A DNA stretch of 64,000 nt, taken from Solidesulfovibrio magneticus RS-1. Lineage in GTDB: Bacteria > Desulfobacterota > Desulfovibrionia > Desulfovibrionales > Desulfovibrionaceae. How positions within the stretch are numbered: position 1 is the stretch's first letter; every line of letters begins with the position of its first letter. The DNA lies in the NCBI RefSeq assembly GCF_000010665.1, contig NC_012796.1:3687501-3751500 (forward strand), written 5' to 3'. Below the pieces are notes generated by a model. It had not been told where the DNA came from, ran no database searches, and saw only the letters and a program-made list of their open reading frames with translations. Positions 18,115 through 27,200 of the stretch are shown here, piece by piece. Made by a program: the position numbers and the translations under genes.

Positions 18115-18792
18115 CTATTTGTCGGTTCCCGGCAGGGGCGTGCACTTGTGCTTGTAGTCCACGGCCCGGCGGATGAAAATTGTCGATTCGGCGATGTTGG
18201 CGCACTGGTCGCACACGCGCTTTAAGCTGTGGGCCACGAACGCCTGCTGCACCGCCCGCTCCACCGGCCGGGATTCCTTGATCATCTCGGTGGTCACGTC
18301 GCGGAAGATGCGGACGTTGAGTTCCAGCGCCGCCGCGTTCTGTTCGATGATGCGCAGGGCGGCCGCGTCGTCAAGGTCCATGTAGCAGGCGATGGAGGCA
18401 GCCATGAGTTCCCGGGCCAGATCGGCCAGCTGTCGTAGGTTGCCATGGACGGGCAGCCGCGTTTCGCTGGTCAGCACCAGCACCCGCTCGGCGATGTTCA
18501 CGGCCTCGTCACCGAGGCGCTCAATATTGACGAGCATCCGCATGGACCCCACGATAAAACGCAGATCCTTGGCCACGGGATGGTGCAGGGCCAGAATCTT
18601 GAGGCTCTCCGAATCCACCCGGCATTCGTAGTCGTTGATCTCGCGGTCGGCGTCGATGACTTCGCGGGCCTGGGCGGCGTTGTGGTCAAGGAGGCTGGCC
18701 ACGGCTTTTTGCACGGCGTCCTGGGCCAGATGCATCATGTGCAGCACATCGACCTTGAGCTTGTGGATGGCCTGATCGAGCGGGGTTTCCAA
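18115..18792 (-). CDS. phoU: Phosphate signalling protein PhoU
   Basis: This encodes 225 residues in two copies of the PhoU three-helix repeat (about 10-110 and 115-215), each with the metal-binding pattern of the family (ERLGDEAVNIAER and KRVCDQCANIAE). PhoU links the Pst phosphate transporter to the PhoR/PhoB system and restrains phosphate uptake when phosphate is plentiful. Here it stands alone: no pst or pho genes flank it. A TTGACA lies upstream at 18920-18915 (minus strand), but no convincing -10 follows. Confidence 0.92.
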   Translation of the reverse strand: METPLDQAIHKLKVDVLHMMHLAQDAVQKAVASLLDHNAAQAREVIDADREINDYECRVDSESLKILALHHPVAKDLRFIVGSMRMLVNIERLGDEAVNIAERVLVLTSETRLPVHGNLRQLADLARELMAASIACYMDLDDAAALRIIEQNAAALELNVRIFRDVTTEMIKESRPVERAVQQAFVAHSLKRVCDQCANIAESTIFIRRAVDYKHKCTPLPGTDK

Positions 18793-18956
18793 GGGGCGGC
18801 TCCTGGTTTGGCGACGGGGCGGGTCGGCCCGGCGGCGGCGTTGGCGTTACCCTTTGTCACGAACGGTTTTCGTTTACGACGCCATGCCGGATATGTGACA
18901 ATTTGAACAAACCCTGTCAATGCGCCCTGGGCCGCCCGCCGGACGTGGCGGGCCGG

Positions 18957-20177
18957 TTACGACAGGGTGTCGCGGTCGCGCACGCCCACCAGATAGAGGA
19001 TGCTGTCCAGGCCCAGGGTGGAAATGGAATGGCCGGCCCCCTTTTTCACCACCGGCTTGGCGTGGTAGGCGATGCCAAGGCCGGCGATGCCGAGCATGGG
19101 CAGATCGTTGGCCCCGTCGCCCACGGCAATGACCTGCTCCAGGGACAACCCTTCCTTGTCGGCGATAAGGCGCAGCAGCTCGGCCTTCTTGGCCGCGTCC
19201 ACGATCTCGCCCACCACCCCGCCGGTGAGCGCGCCGTTTTCGATTTCCAGCTCGTTGGCAAAGACATAATCGATGCCAAGCCGCTCCTTGAGCCGGTTGC
19301 CGAAGTAGGTGAAGCCGCCGGAAATGATGGCGATCTTGTAGCCGAACCGCTTGAGGTTGGTGATGAGCCGCTCGGCCCCGTCGTTGAGCGGAATGCGCGC
19401 CGCCACCTCGGCCAGGGTGGCCTCGGGCAGTCCCTTGAGCTGGCGCAGCCGGCGGCGCAGGCTCTCCTGGAAATCGATCTCGCCGCGCATGGCCGATTCG
19501 GTGATGGCCGACACCTGCTCGCCCACGCCGGCTGCCTTGGCCAGTTCGTCGATGACCTCGGCGGCAATGAGCGTCGAGTCCATGTCAAAGGCCACCAGCC
19601 GCCGGTTGCGGCGAAAGGCGTTGTCCTCCTGGATGGCGATGTCCACGCCCATGTCGCCGGAGATGGCCAAAAATTCGCTTTTCATGGCCGTCAGATCGGT
19701 TGGCGTGCCGCGCACGGAAAATTCCACGCAGGCCATGCGCGGGGCGTTTTTACCGTCCAGGGACGTGCGGCCGGACAGGCGGTTGACGATGTCGATATTA
19801 AGCCCGTTTCGGGCAATAACGCCGGTGACGGCGGCGATATGCTCGGCATTGAGGCTGCGGGCCAGCAGGGTGACGATGCGCCGGGGTTTGCCCTGGGCCT
19901 CGACCCAGCTTTCGTAATGGGCCGGGTCCACGGGCGTGAAGCTGAGATTCACGCCGAGCTTGTGGGCGCAAAAGAGCAAGTCCTTCAGAAACGGCGTGGA
20001 CTCGGCCGTGGTGGGCACGCGCACCAGGATGCCGAGCGTCAGGCTGTCGTGGATGACCGACTGGCCGATGTCGAGGATGTCGGCCCCGAATTTGGCCAGT
20101 TCGGCGGTGATGGCGGCGGTGAGGCCGGGCTTGTCGTCGCCGGCCACGCGAATGAGGATGATTTCGGGCTGCTGCAT
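18957..20177 (-). CDS. serB: Phosphoserine phosphatase with N-terminal ACT domains
   Basis: This encodes 406 residues from ATG 20177 (an upstream ATG at 20231 adds 18 residues without homology). Two ACT-like domains occupy about 1-180. The HAD phosphatase domain starts at the DMDST motif with nucleophile Asp198 and general acid Asp200, continues with SGGFT, and ends with GDGANDLPML, which binds Mg. It catalyses the last step of serine synthesis in the cytoplasm. The ACT domains may give feedback by serine, as in other SerB proteins of this layout. It diverges from a small membrane protein gene, with 80 bp between starts. Confidence 0.93.
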   Translation of the reverse strand: MQQPEIILIRVAGDDKPGLTAAITAELAKFGADILDIGQSVIHDSLTLGILVRVPTTAESTPFLKDLLFCAHKLGVNLSFTPVDPAHYESWVEAQGKPRRIVTLLARSLNAEHIAAVTGVIARNGLNIDIVNRLSGRTSLDGKNAPRMACVEFSVRGTPTDLTAMKSEFLAISGDMGVDIAIQEDNAFRRNRRLVAFDMDSTLIAAEVIDELAKAAGVGEQVSAITESAMRGEIDFQESLRRRLRQLKGLPEATLAEVAARIPLNDGAERLITNLKRFGYKIAIISGGFTYFGNRLKERLGIDYVFANELEIENGALTGGVVGEIVDAAKKAELLRLIADKEGLSLEQVIAVGDGANDLPMLGIAGLGIAYHAKPVVKKGAGHSISTLGLDSILYLVGVRDRDTLS

Positions 20178-20257
20178 GGGGAAGGCTATAGCGCCGGGCG
20201 CGGCCGGGGGCAAGACGGACGCTTTTCCCAAGGCGCGATTGGCGCTACAATAGCCCC

Positions 20258-20671
20258 ATGCGACGCCGTTTCCTGTCCCTGGCCGTGGCCTGCTGGCTCC
20301 TGCAACTCGCCTGCGCCGTAACCCTCGGCGCGGGCCGCCAGTTCGTCCTGGCCCCGCTTATAGGCGACATGGCCGCCCGGGCCGTGGGGACCCTGACCCT
20401 GTGCCTGGCCATCATCCTGCTTGCCCGGCGCTTTGTCGGCCGCCACCGCCCTTCGGCCGCCGCCCGGCTGGGCGTGGGCATTCTGTGGTGCGCCCTCACC
20501 CTGGCCTTCGAATTTTTGGCCGGCCACTACCTCTTTGGCGCAGCCTGGGAAGTCCTCTGGGCCGATTGGAACATGGCCCAGGGGCATTTGTGGCCGCTGG
20601 TCCCGGCCGCAACGCTCCTGGGCCCGCTGCCTGCCCCGCCAGCGCCCCGAGCCGCCGCCGGCCGGCCCTGA
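20258..20671 (+). CDS. Small hydrophobic membrane protein of unknown function
   Basis: This encodes 137 residues. It has three clear hydrophobic segments (about 5-26, 29-56 and 71-94) and a possible fourth near 110-122, ending in a Pro/Ala-rich tail. GHYLFG in the third segment and the overall size resemble unnamed integral membrane proteins found across proteobacteria. I cannot assign a function. It diverges from serB and is followed after 140 bp by a small lysine-rich protein gene. Confidence 0.6.
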   Translation: MRRRFLSLAVACWLLQLACAVTLGAGRQFVLAPLIGDMAARAVGTLTLCLAIILLARRFVGRHRPSAAARLGVGILWCALTLAFEFLAGHYLFGAAWEVLWADWNMAQGHLWPLVPAATLLGPLPAPPAPRAAAGRP

Positions 20672-20811
20672 CCTTTCTCCTTCCCCAAGCCGCCGCTTTC
20701 GGTTATAGTCGGTGCCGAGACGCCATCGTCTCGCTTCGTCCCCGGGGCCCCGCGCCCCCTGTCGGCCGGTCCCCGGCCCCTGCCGAGAACAAACCTTCCC
20801 CAGGAGGAACA

Positions 20812-21030
20812 GTGGCCAAAAACGCCTATACCTTTGCGAAACGTTCCAAGGAATTGGCCAAGAAGAAGAAAAAAGAAGAAAAACTGCAGCGCAAAGGGGA
20901 TCGCCCCGACGTCGAGGAAGGCCCCTACTTCGACGAGGCCACCGGCGAGATCGTCTATCCCCAGGCGGCCACGGAAGACGGCGAGGCCGAAACGCCCCCC
21001 GCCGACCAGCCGGCCACCGACCATCCCTGA
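20812..21030 (+). CDS. Small lysine-rich hydrophilic protein (GTG start)
   Basis: This encodes 72 residues. The start is GTG at 20812, fixed by AGGAGG at 20802-20807 with 4-5 bp spacing. The N-terminal 35 residues are strongly basic (AKRSKELAKKKKKEEKLQRK), and the rest is acidic and proline-rich (PYFDEATGEIVYP). The layout suggests a cytosolic nucleic-acid or ribosome-associated protein, but that is a guess from charge only. TATAGT at 20704-20709 could be its -10 element. No family name can be given with confidence. Confidence 0.68.
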   Translation: MAKNAYTFAKRSKELAKKKKKEEKLQRKGDRPDVEEGPYFDEATGEIVYPQAATEDGEAETPPADQPATDHP

Positions 21031-21089
21031 TGGCGCGCCCACGCAATGCGCCTGGGGCGTCGCCCGGCCAGCCCACGAGACGCCAGGCT

Positions 21090-21130
21090 CTTGCGTAAAA
21101 AATAGTCCCGTATTTTCAAGGACGCGACAC
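21090..21130. repeat. A/T-rich repeat, copy 2
   Basis: CTTGCGTAAAAAATAG then TCCCGTATTTTCAAGGACGC forms an inverted repeat (AAAATA/TATTTT inside GCGT/ACGC). It aligns over nearly 40 bp with the copy at 27920-27958, differing at about eight positions, and shares 13 bases with the copy at 518. Confidence 0.55.
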
Positions 21131-21194
21131 GAGGCCGGCCCCGGCCAGCCCAACGCCCACCCCGGCCACGCGCCGCTTCACCACGCCCCAGGCA

Positions 21195-21225
21195 AACGCC
21201 CCCCGCGACCGACGCGGGGAGCGTT
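21195..21225 (-). terminator. Possible terminator after the 59-residue lipoprotein gene
   Basis: A 13-bp stem with one mismatch (21195-21207 with 21213-21225) and loop ACCGA lies 10 bp after the stop codon on the minus strand. The T run is only three residues, so strength is doubtful. Confidence 0.45.
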
Positions 21226-21234
21226 CCTGCCCGG

Positions 21235-21414
21235 TCACGGCAACAAGAACGACGGCGTTTTCTGCCGGAAACTGCGAAAATCCTGCCGCCCCTGCATCTG
21301 GGTCAGGCAGTCGTCGTTGTCCCGGTTATAGAGCCGGGCAAACTCCCCGTTGGCCATGGGCGCGCAGGAAGCGGCGCAAAGCGCCAGGATCACAAGCACC
21401 AAACGATAAGGCAT
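21235..21414 (-). CDS. Very small lipoprotein (59 residues)
   Basis: This short ORF starts at ATG 21414, with GGAGG about 6 bp upstream. It begins MPYRLVLVILALCAASC, a compact lipoprotein signal with acylated Cys at position 17, followed by APMANGEFARLYNRDNDDC and a short polar tail. One more Cys (position 36) is present. The arrangement of signal, acylation site and Shine-Dalgarno makes it likely to be real. It resembles the 113-residue Cys-rich lipoprotein at 6465 in general type only. Function unknown. Confidence 0.62.
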   Translation of the reverse strand: MPYRLVLVILALCAASCAPMANGEFARLYNRDNDDCLTQMQGRQDFRSFRQKTPSFLLP

Positions 21415-21539
21415 AGGCGTCCTCCCCGGCCACTTTTGCCGGCCTGCCTCTCTATTGCAGCATCCATGCCCGGCCCGCCCTTGCCCACCAGGGCCTTTTT
21501 CCGTAAATTTCGCCGCTCACCCCAACAGGGAGCACCACC

Positions 21540-22673
21540 ATGGCCCAAGCGCCGTTTCCAGAACTGACCCTTTTCATCACCGGCCCCACCTACATCCGCC
21601 CCGAAGTCCGCGAAGCCGGCTCCTGGCCCGAATACGGCCACCGCGACGCCGAAAACGCCAAACGCTTCGAGCCGATCTTCCATAACCTCGGCATTATCGC
21701 CGGACTGCCGGCCGACTACCGCACCATCCTGTTTCTCGGCTCCGGCTCCACCGCCATGGAAGCCTCCATCCGCTCGCTAGTGGCGCAGGGCGAAACCATC
21801 CTCCACGCCACCTGCGGCGCGTTCGGCGACCTGTGGCACAAAATGAGCCTGGCCAACGGCAAAAACGCCGTGCGCCTGGCCGCCGAACCCGGCCAGCCCG
21901 TCACCCCCGAAGCCCTGGACGCCGCCCTGGCCCAGCACAAACCCGCCGTGGTCGCCATCACCCACAACGAAACCTCCACCGGCGTAACCAATGACGTGCC
22001 GGCCCTATGCCGCGTCATCAAGGCCCACAACGCCCTGGCCCTGGTCGATGGCGTCAGCATCTTCGGCGGCGCGCCCTGCCCCATCGCCGCCTCGGGCTGC
22101 GATTTCTACGCCACCGCCACCCAGAAATCGCTCGGGCTCCACGCCGGCTTCGGCATCGGCTTCGTCAGCCCCGCCGCCATCGAAAAAGCCCGCCACGTCA
22201 CCGCCCGAGGCCACGCCACCGATATCTTAAGCCACCTCGGCCGGGCCGAAAAATTCCAGACCCAGTCCACCCCCAACGGGGCGCTGGGCAACCAGATGTA
22301 CCTGCAACTGCGCTACATCGTCGAAGAAGAAGGCCTCGACGCCCGCTACGCCCGCCACGCCGCCATGCGCGACACCACCATCGCCTTCGTGGACAAACTG
22401 CCCGGCTACGCCCCCTTCGCCGCCGCCGACTTCCGCTCGCCCACCGTCACCGCCGTGGCCGCCAAACCCGGCATGACCAGCGCCGACCTGCGCGCCATAA
22501 AAGAAACCCTGCGCGCCAAAGGCTACCTGTTTGATCCCGGCTACGCCAAACTCAACGAAGACCTGGAAGCCGCCGGCAAACAACCCATCTTCCGCATCGG
22601 CCACATGGGCGACATCACCCCTGCCATGCTCAAAGCGTATTTGGCGGATCTTGGTGAGGTGTTGACGCGGTAG
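21540..22673 (+). CDS. Class V aminotransferase (alanine-glyoxylate / serine-pyruvate type)
   Basis: This encodes 377 residues. It has a PLP fold type I layout: GSGSTAMEASIRSL binds the phosphate; HNETSTGV and LVDGVSIFGG (Asp contacting the PLP ring) follow; the Schiff-base lysine is in ATATQKSLGLHAGFG. Relatives include alanine-glyoxylate and serine-pyruvate aminotransferases and phosphoserine aminotransferase. In Desulfovibrio-type genomes such a protein often serves serine or alanine metabolism; the substrate here is not settled by sequence. It is a single gene closed by a palindromic terminator. Confidence 0.82.
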   Translation: MAQAPFPELTLFITGPTYIRPEVREAGSWPEYGHRDAENAKRFEPIFHNLGIIAGLPADYRTILFLGSGSTAMEASIRSLVAQGETILHATCGAFGDLWHKMSLANGKNAVRLAAEPGQPVTPEALDAALAQHKPAVVAITHNETSTGVTNDVPALCRVIKAHNALALVDGVSIFGGAPCPIAASGCDFYATATQKSLGLHAGFGIGFVSPAAIEKARHVTARGHATDILSHLGRAEKFQTQSTPNGALGNQMYLQLRYIVEEEGLDARYARHAAMRDTTIAFVDKLPGYAPFAAADFRSPTVTAVAAKPGMTSADLRAIKETLRAKGYLFDPGYAKLNEDLEAAGKQPIFRIGHMGDITPAMLKAYLADLGEVLTR

Positions 22674-22699
22674 GGTGGAGTAAAGACTAGAAAGACAGG

Positions 22700-22753
22700 A
22701 AGATGCCTCCGGCGGCCAAAGGGGCTGAGCCCCCCGGCCGCCGGAGGCATCTT
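22700..22753. terminator. REP-like palindrome acting as bidirectional terminator (copy 3)
   Basis: A perfect 18-bp stem AAGATGCCTCCGGCGGCC (22700-22717) pairs with 22736-22753, with an inner GGGGCT/GCCCC hairpin, and is followed by TT on the plus strand. It shares GATGCCTCCGGCGGCC with copies 1 and 2. It lies between convergent genes. Confidence 0.8.
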
Positions 22754-22774
22754 TTCTTTCCCTATTCCCCCACC

Positions 22775-23812
22775 CTACGGCTTAGCCTTGCCGTCGTCCT
22801 TCTTGCCTCGGCCGCGTTGGTACTTGTTCACGGCATTGATGTGTTCGTCCAACGTCTTGCTGAACTTGTGTTCGCCTTCGCCGGTGGCGACGAAGTAGTA
22901 GAATTCGTGGCTTTCGGGGTTGGCCACGGCCTGCAGGGATTTGAGGCCGGGCGAGCAGATGGGGCCGGGCGGGAGTCCGGGCTTAGTGTAGGTATTGTAG
23001 GGATTGGCGGCGTCTTCGAGGTGGGCGCGGGTGAGGTTGCCGGTAAATTTTTCGCCCAGGCCGTAGATGATGGTGGGATCGGTTTGCAGCAGCATGCCTT
23101 TGGCCAGGCGGTTGGCGAACACGCCGGCGACGCGGGTGCGTTCGGCATCGACGCCGGTTTCCTTTTCGACGATGGAGGCCATGGTGACGAAGGCCAGGAG
23201 TTTTTGGCCGGCCGGTTTTTCGCCGGGCCAGAGGGCTTCGGCCTGTTTCCAGAATTCCTTGAGCATGGCTTCGACGACGTAGGTTCCGTCGTCGCCGCGT
23301 TTGCGGGTGAAGAGGTAGGTGTTGGGGAACAGGAATCCTTCGGCGGATTCGGCCGGGATGTTGTATTTCTTGAGGATTTCGGGATCGCGGGCGGCGCGCA
23401 GGAAGGCGGCGGCCGAGCACAGGCCGGCGTCTTCGGCCAGTCTGGCGATCTGGCGCATGGTCAGGCCTTCGGGGGCGGCGAGCTTGTGTTGCACACCCTT
23501 GGCCGTGGTCAGGTAATCGAGGAGTTTTTGCGGGGTCCAGCCGGTGGAGACTTCGAATTCACCGGCTTTGACGCGCCCGCCCTTGTCCAGGAACTTGGCC
23601 AGCAGCTTGAAGCCGTCGGCGTCGCGCAGCACGCCTTCGGCCACGAGCATGTTGGCCACGGCGTCGAGGTTCTGGCCGGGCTCGATGAGCACGATTTTGT
23701 TCTGGCCGGGCGTTTGGGGCGGCACGGCCAGGAATTCGTAGGCCTTGTAGCCGATGGTTCCGCCAAGGACGACAAGGACGATCAGGAACCCAAGGAGGAT
23801 GGCTCGAAACAT
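22775..23812 (-). CDS. mltG: Endolytic murein transglycosylase MltG (YceG-like)
   Basis: This encodes 345 residues from ATG 23812 (GGAG upstream). One N-terminal membrane segment (5-22) is followed by a LysM-like subdomain (about 40-100) and the YceG catalytic region; the catalytic Glu lies in ASIVEKETG, followed by AGVFANRLAKGMLLQTDPTI. MltG cuts nascent glycan strands at the inner membrane and thereby sets their length. It overlaps the ruvX gene by 31 bp. The C-terminus is a short Lys/Gly-rich tail. Confidence 0.92.
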   Translation of the reverse strand: MFRAILLGFLIVLVVLGGTIGYKAYEFLAVPPQTPGQNKIVLIEPGQNLDAVANMLVAEGVLRDADGFKLLAKFLDKGGRVKAGEFEVSTGWTPQKLLDYLTTAKGVQHKLAAPEGLTMRQIARLAEDAGLCSAAAFLRAARDPEILKKYNIPAESAEGFLFPNTYLFTRKRGDDGTYVVEAMLKEFWKQAEALWPGEKPAGQKLLAFVTMASIVEKETGVDAERTRVAGVFANRLAKGMLLQTDPTIIYGLGEKFTGNLTRAHLEDAANPYNTYTKPGLPPGPICSPGLKSLQAVANPESHEFYYFVATGEGEHKFSKTLDEHINAVNKYQRGRGKKDDGKAKP

Positions 23813-24225
23813 AGTTCTCCGCCGCGCAGGTAGCGTTCGAGGATGACGGCCGCGGCCATGGCGTCCACCTTGGCGAGCAACTCCCGGCCGGACAGGCCGG
23901 CTTCGCGCAGGCGTTCGGCGGCTTCCTCGGTGGAGTGGGCCTCGTCGGCGTAGGCCAGGGGCACGGCGGTGCGCCGGGCCAGCCGGGCGGCGAAGTTGCG
24001 GACTTGCCGGCCGGTGAGGCCTTCGTCGCCGCCGGCCCGGGCCGGATAGCCAATGACGATGCGGCCTGGGTTTTGTTCTTCGATAACCGCAAGCAGCCTG
24101 GCAAACAAGTCGTCGCGGGTCTCCCAGGCGATGGTGGAATGGGGAAAGGCGATCTCGCTCCCTGGAGCGCAAACGGCCAGGCCCACCCGGGCCTGGCCGT
24201 AATCGATGGCGAGAATCTTCTCCAC
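23782..24225 (-). CDS. ruvX: Putative pre-16S rRNA nuclease RuvX/YqgF
   Basis: This encodes 147 residues with the RNase H-like fold of YqgF: AIDYGQARVGLAV at the N-terminus holds the first catalytic Asp, IVIGYPARAGG follows, and ADEAHSTEEA near residue 95 supplies the acidic residues of the family. It is involved in 16S rRNA 5'-end maturation in E. coli; a Holliday-junction resolvase role was also proposed. It lies 1 bp after the large FAD/Fe-S gene and overlaps mltG, so the three are probably one transcript. Confidence 0.9.
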   Translation of the reverse strand: MEKILAIDYGQARVGLAVCAPGSEIAFPHSTIAWETRDDLFARLLAVIEEQNPGRIVIGYPARAGGDEGLTGRQVRNFAARLARRTAVPLAYADEAHSTEEAAERLREAGLSGRELLAKVDAMAAAVILERYLRGGELCFEPSSLGS

Positions 24226-24226
24226 C

Positions 24227-27200
24227 CTACCCTCGCACCCGGGCCGCCTTGGCCGCCTTGGCGAGCAGCTTTTTCCATTTGGGGCCGTCCAGGGCCTCGG
24301 CCAGGTATTCCAGGGTATGCTGCACCGTATGCTTGTCGCGCATCTCGGACAGGATGCGGCTGATGCCCATCTTGCAGGAGGGGCAGCCGACCAGGATGGG
24401 CATGGATTCTTGGGCTTCGGCCAGGTTTTCGGCCAGGGTCTCGCGCTTGCGGTCGCGCAGGCGGTTGTAGATGGCCGGGGTGGTCATGGCCCCTGTGCCG
24501 GATTCGCCGCAGCAATTGGGCGACAGCGCCACGGGCCGGCCGGTGATCTTGGCCAGGGCGGTCTTGTACATGTCGGCCGCCTTGGTCTTAGGCACATCGG
24601 CCCATTCGGCGTGGCAGGCGGCGTGGTAGAGGATGGGCGAGGCGTCCTCGGCTGGCGGGAAATCCAGCCGGCCCATGAGGAACTGGGTCACGTCCATGTG
24701 CTTGAGGTTGGGGCGCAGGGTTTTGAGCTCATGCTCTTCCAGCGACTCCCGGCAGGTGCCGCAGCTGGTCAGGCAATAGGTCGGGCGAAGGCCCAGGCTT
24801 TCGGCTTCGTCCAGGAGCGCGGCCAGGGCGGCCCGGTTGCGCTCGCGGTTATTGCGGTAAGCCTCGCCCATGCCGGCGGCCAGGAGCGGATAGCCGCAGC
24901 ACAGGTGGGTGTGCGGCATGAGCACGGCCACCTCGGCGCGCAGCAGCAGATGCACCGCCGCCAGGCCGATGGCGCTGGAGAAGACCGACGCGCCGCAGCC
25001 CGGGAAATAGAGCACGGTCTCGGGCGCTTCCCGGCCTTCCTGGGGGATGAAGATGGAGCCTTTGTCCAGGTCCAGGCGCTCGGCCAGATTGCGCAGGCCA
25101 AGGGACGGATTGGGGCCGCGAAGGCCGGGGTTCTCGATGCGGTTTCGCCAGAACTTCGGCAAAAGCGGCATGAGCTTACCGTGGAACTGCTGGCCGTAGG
25201 CCATGAGCTTGGCCGCCTTGGGCACACGGCCGGCGGGGTCCTCGGCCAGATAGTTGAGGATCTTGTGCTTGATGGGATGGCCGCCGTGCCCTTGCTGGTC
25301 AAGGAAGCCGCGAAGCCCCAGGGCCACCTGGCCGGACTGGATTTTCACCGAACACACGCCCGTGCACTTGCCGCAGGCGGTGCAGTGGTCGGTAATGCCG
25401 CGAAGTCGTTCCAACAGCGCAGCGTCGGGTTCGCCGTGGGTGATCTGGGAATAGTAGATGGCCTCGATGAGCGCGCCGAAGCTGATGTTCTTGTTGCGCG
25501 GATGGTAGAGCATGCCGCGTTCCGGGGCGAACATGGGGCAGACCTGCTTGCACTTGCCGCAGCGGTTGCAGAACTGGATGCCGCTTAAGATGGAAATCAG
25601 CAGGTCCTTGTCGGGCAGCGCGGTCTTTTTGATGTCCCGGATGAGGCGGTTGAAGGAAAAGGTGTAGGGTTCCACGGCCAGCTCGCGGGTGGTGAGCTTG
25701 CCGGGGTTGATGATGTTTTTGGGGTCCACGCGCTTTTTGTAGGCGCGAAGCGCGTCGATCTTGTCCTGGGCCAGGAAGGCGATCTTGGTGATGCCGATGC
25801 CGTGTTCGCCGGAGACCGCGCCGCCGAGCTTGGTGACGGTCTCGAAAACGGCTTCGGCGGCCTCCCAGGCCTGGCGCATCATCTCGGGATCGTTGGAGTT
25901 GACCGGGATGTTGACGTGGCAGTTGCCGTCGCCGGCGTGCATGTGGCTGGCCACCTCGATGCGGGTGGCGGTCATCTCGGCGTGGATGGCGACCAGCCGG
26001 TCCTTGAGGCGCGGATAGCGCGAGGCCAGGTCGGTGAAGAAATAGTGGGTCTGGACCTCGACTTCCGAGTCGGACAGGTCGCGGGCGGAAATGCGGCCGC
26101 GCAGCACCCGGTCGCAGAATTCCAGCTCCATGGCGATGAATTCGTCGGAGGCCGGCACGCCGGGCAGCCGGCCGGCGTTTTGCAGGGCGGTGCGGTAGGC
26201 CCGGGCGATGCACTTGAGATTGAGGTCTTCCAGGAATTCGGCGAATTCCGGCACCACGGACAGGGGGATGACCACGTCCTCGTTGATCTTGAAGCCCGAG
26301 GTGCGCTTGGAGATGGCCGAGAGCTTGTGGCGGTCTTCCCAGTAGAGTTCGGCGGTCTTGGCGTCCTTGGCCTCGAACACGTCCACGTTGTCGTAGGGAT
26401 CGACGATGTCCACGATGTCGGCGGCGGCGCGCAGCAGCGCGTCCTCGTCGTCGGAATCGAGCTGCAGCAGCAGCACCGAGATGGGGTCGCCCTCGTAGAG
26501 GCCGGATTTCTTGGCGTAGCTGATGGCCCGCACGTATTTGGAGTTGAACTCCTCCAGGGCGGAAATCTTGACCGCGTCGCCTTCCTCGCGGATGCGGTTG
26601 CGCAGTCCCACCACGTCGCGGATGACGCACATGGCGTTTTTCATGGAGCGGCCGAAAAACTCCAGACACAAGGTGCGGGAATATTTCGGGATGTCGTACA
26701 GGGCGAAGCAGGCCTCGGTGATGACGCCGTCCACGCCTTCCTTCTGCACGCCGGGAAGGCCGCCCAGATACTTGTTGGAGACGTCCTTGCCGAGGTTTTT
26801 GCCGCGTATCTCGTTGCCCGGCAGCTTGACCACGTCGCGCACAATGCCGTCCTCGTCGAGGATCTCGAAGACGGCCGTCTCCTCGGGCTGGATCTTGTGG
26901 CGCGGATGGTCGACGCGGCGGATTTCGATGATCTCGCCCGTGGCTTCGACCATGCGGTAGCTGATGATGTTGTCGAGCGTGGTGCCGTATTCGAAGGCGA
27001 AGGGGCCGCCAGCGTTTTCGGCGATGTTGCCGCCCAGGGACGAAGCCGCCTTGGAGGCCGGGTCCACGGTGAAAAGCAGGCCCTTGGCCTCGGCCGCCTT
27101 GATGGCGGTGAGCGTCAGCACGCCGGTCTGGGCGCACAGCGTCTTGGCCTCAAGGTCGATGTGGAGGATCTTCTTGAATTTGGACAGGCTCAAGATCGCG

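Noticed and set aside
18891-18920. Sigma-70 promoter or Pho box upstream of phoU
   Set aside because: A perfect TTGACA is present, but the -10 at 17 bp is poor, and the two TGTCA elements are not spaced as direct repeats of a PhoB site.
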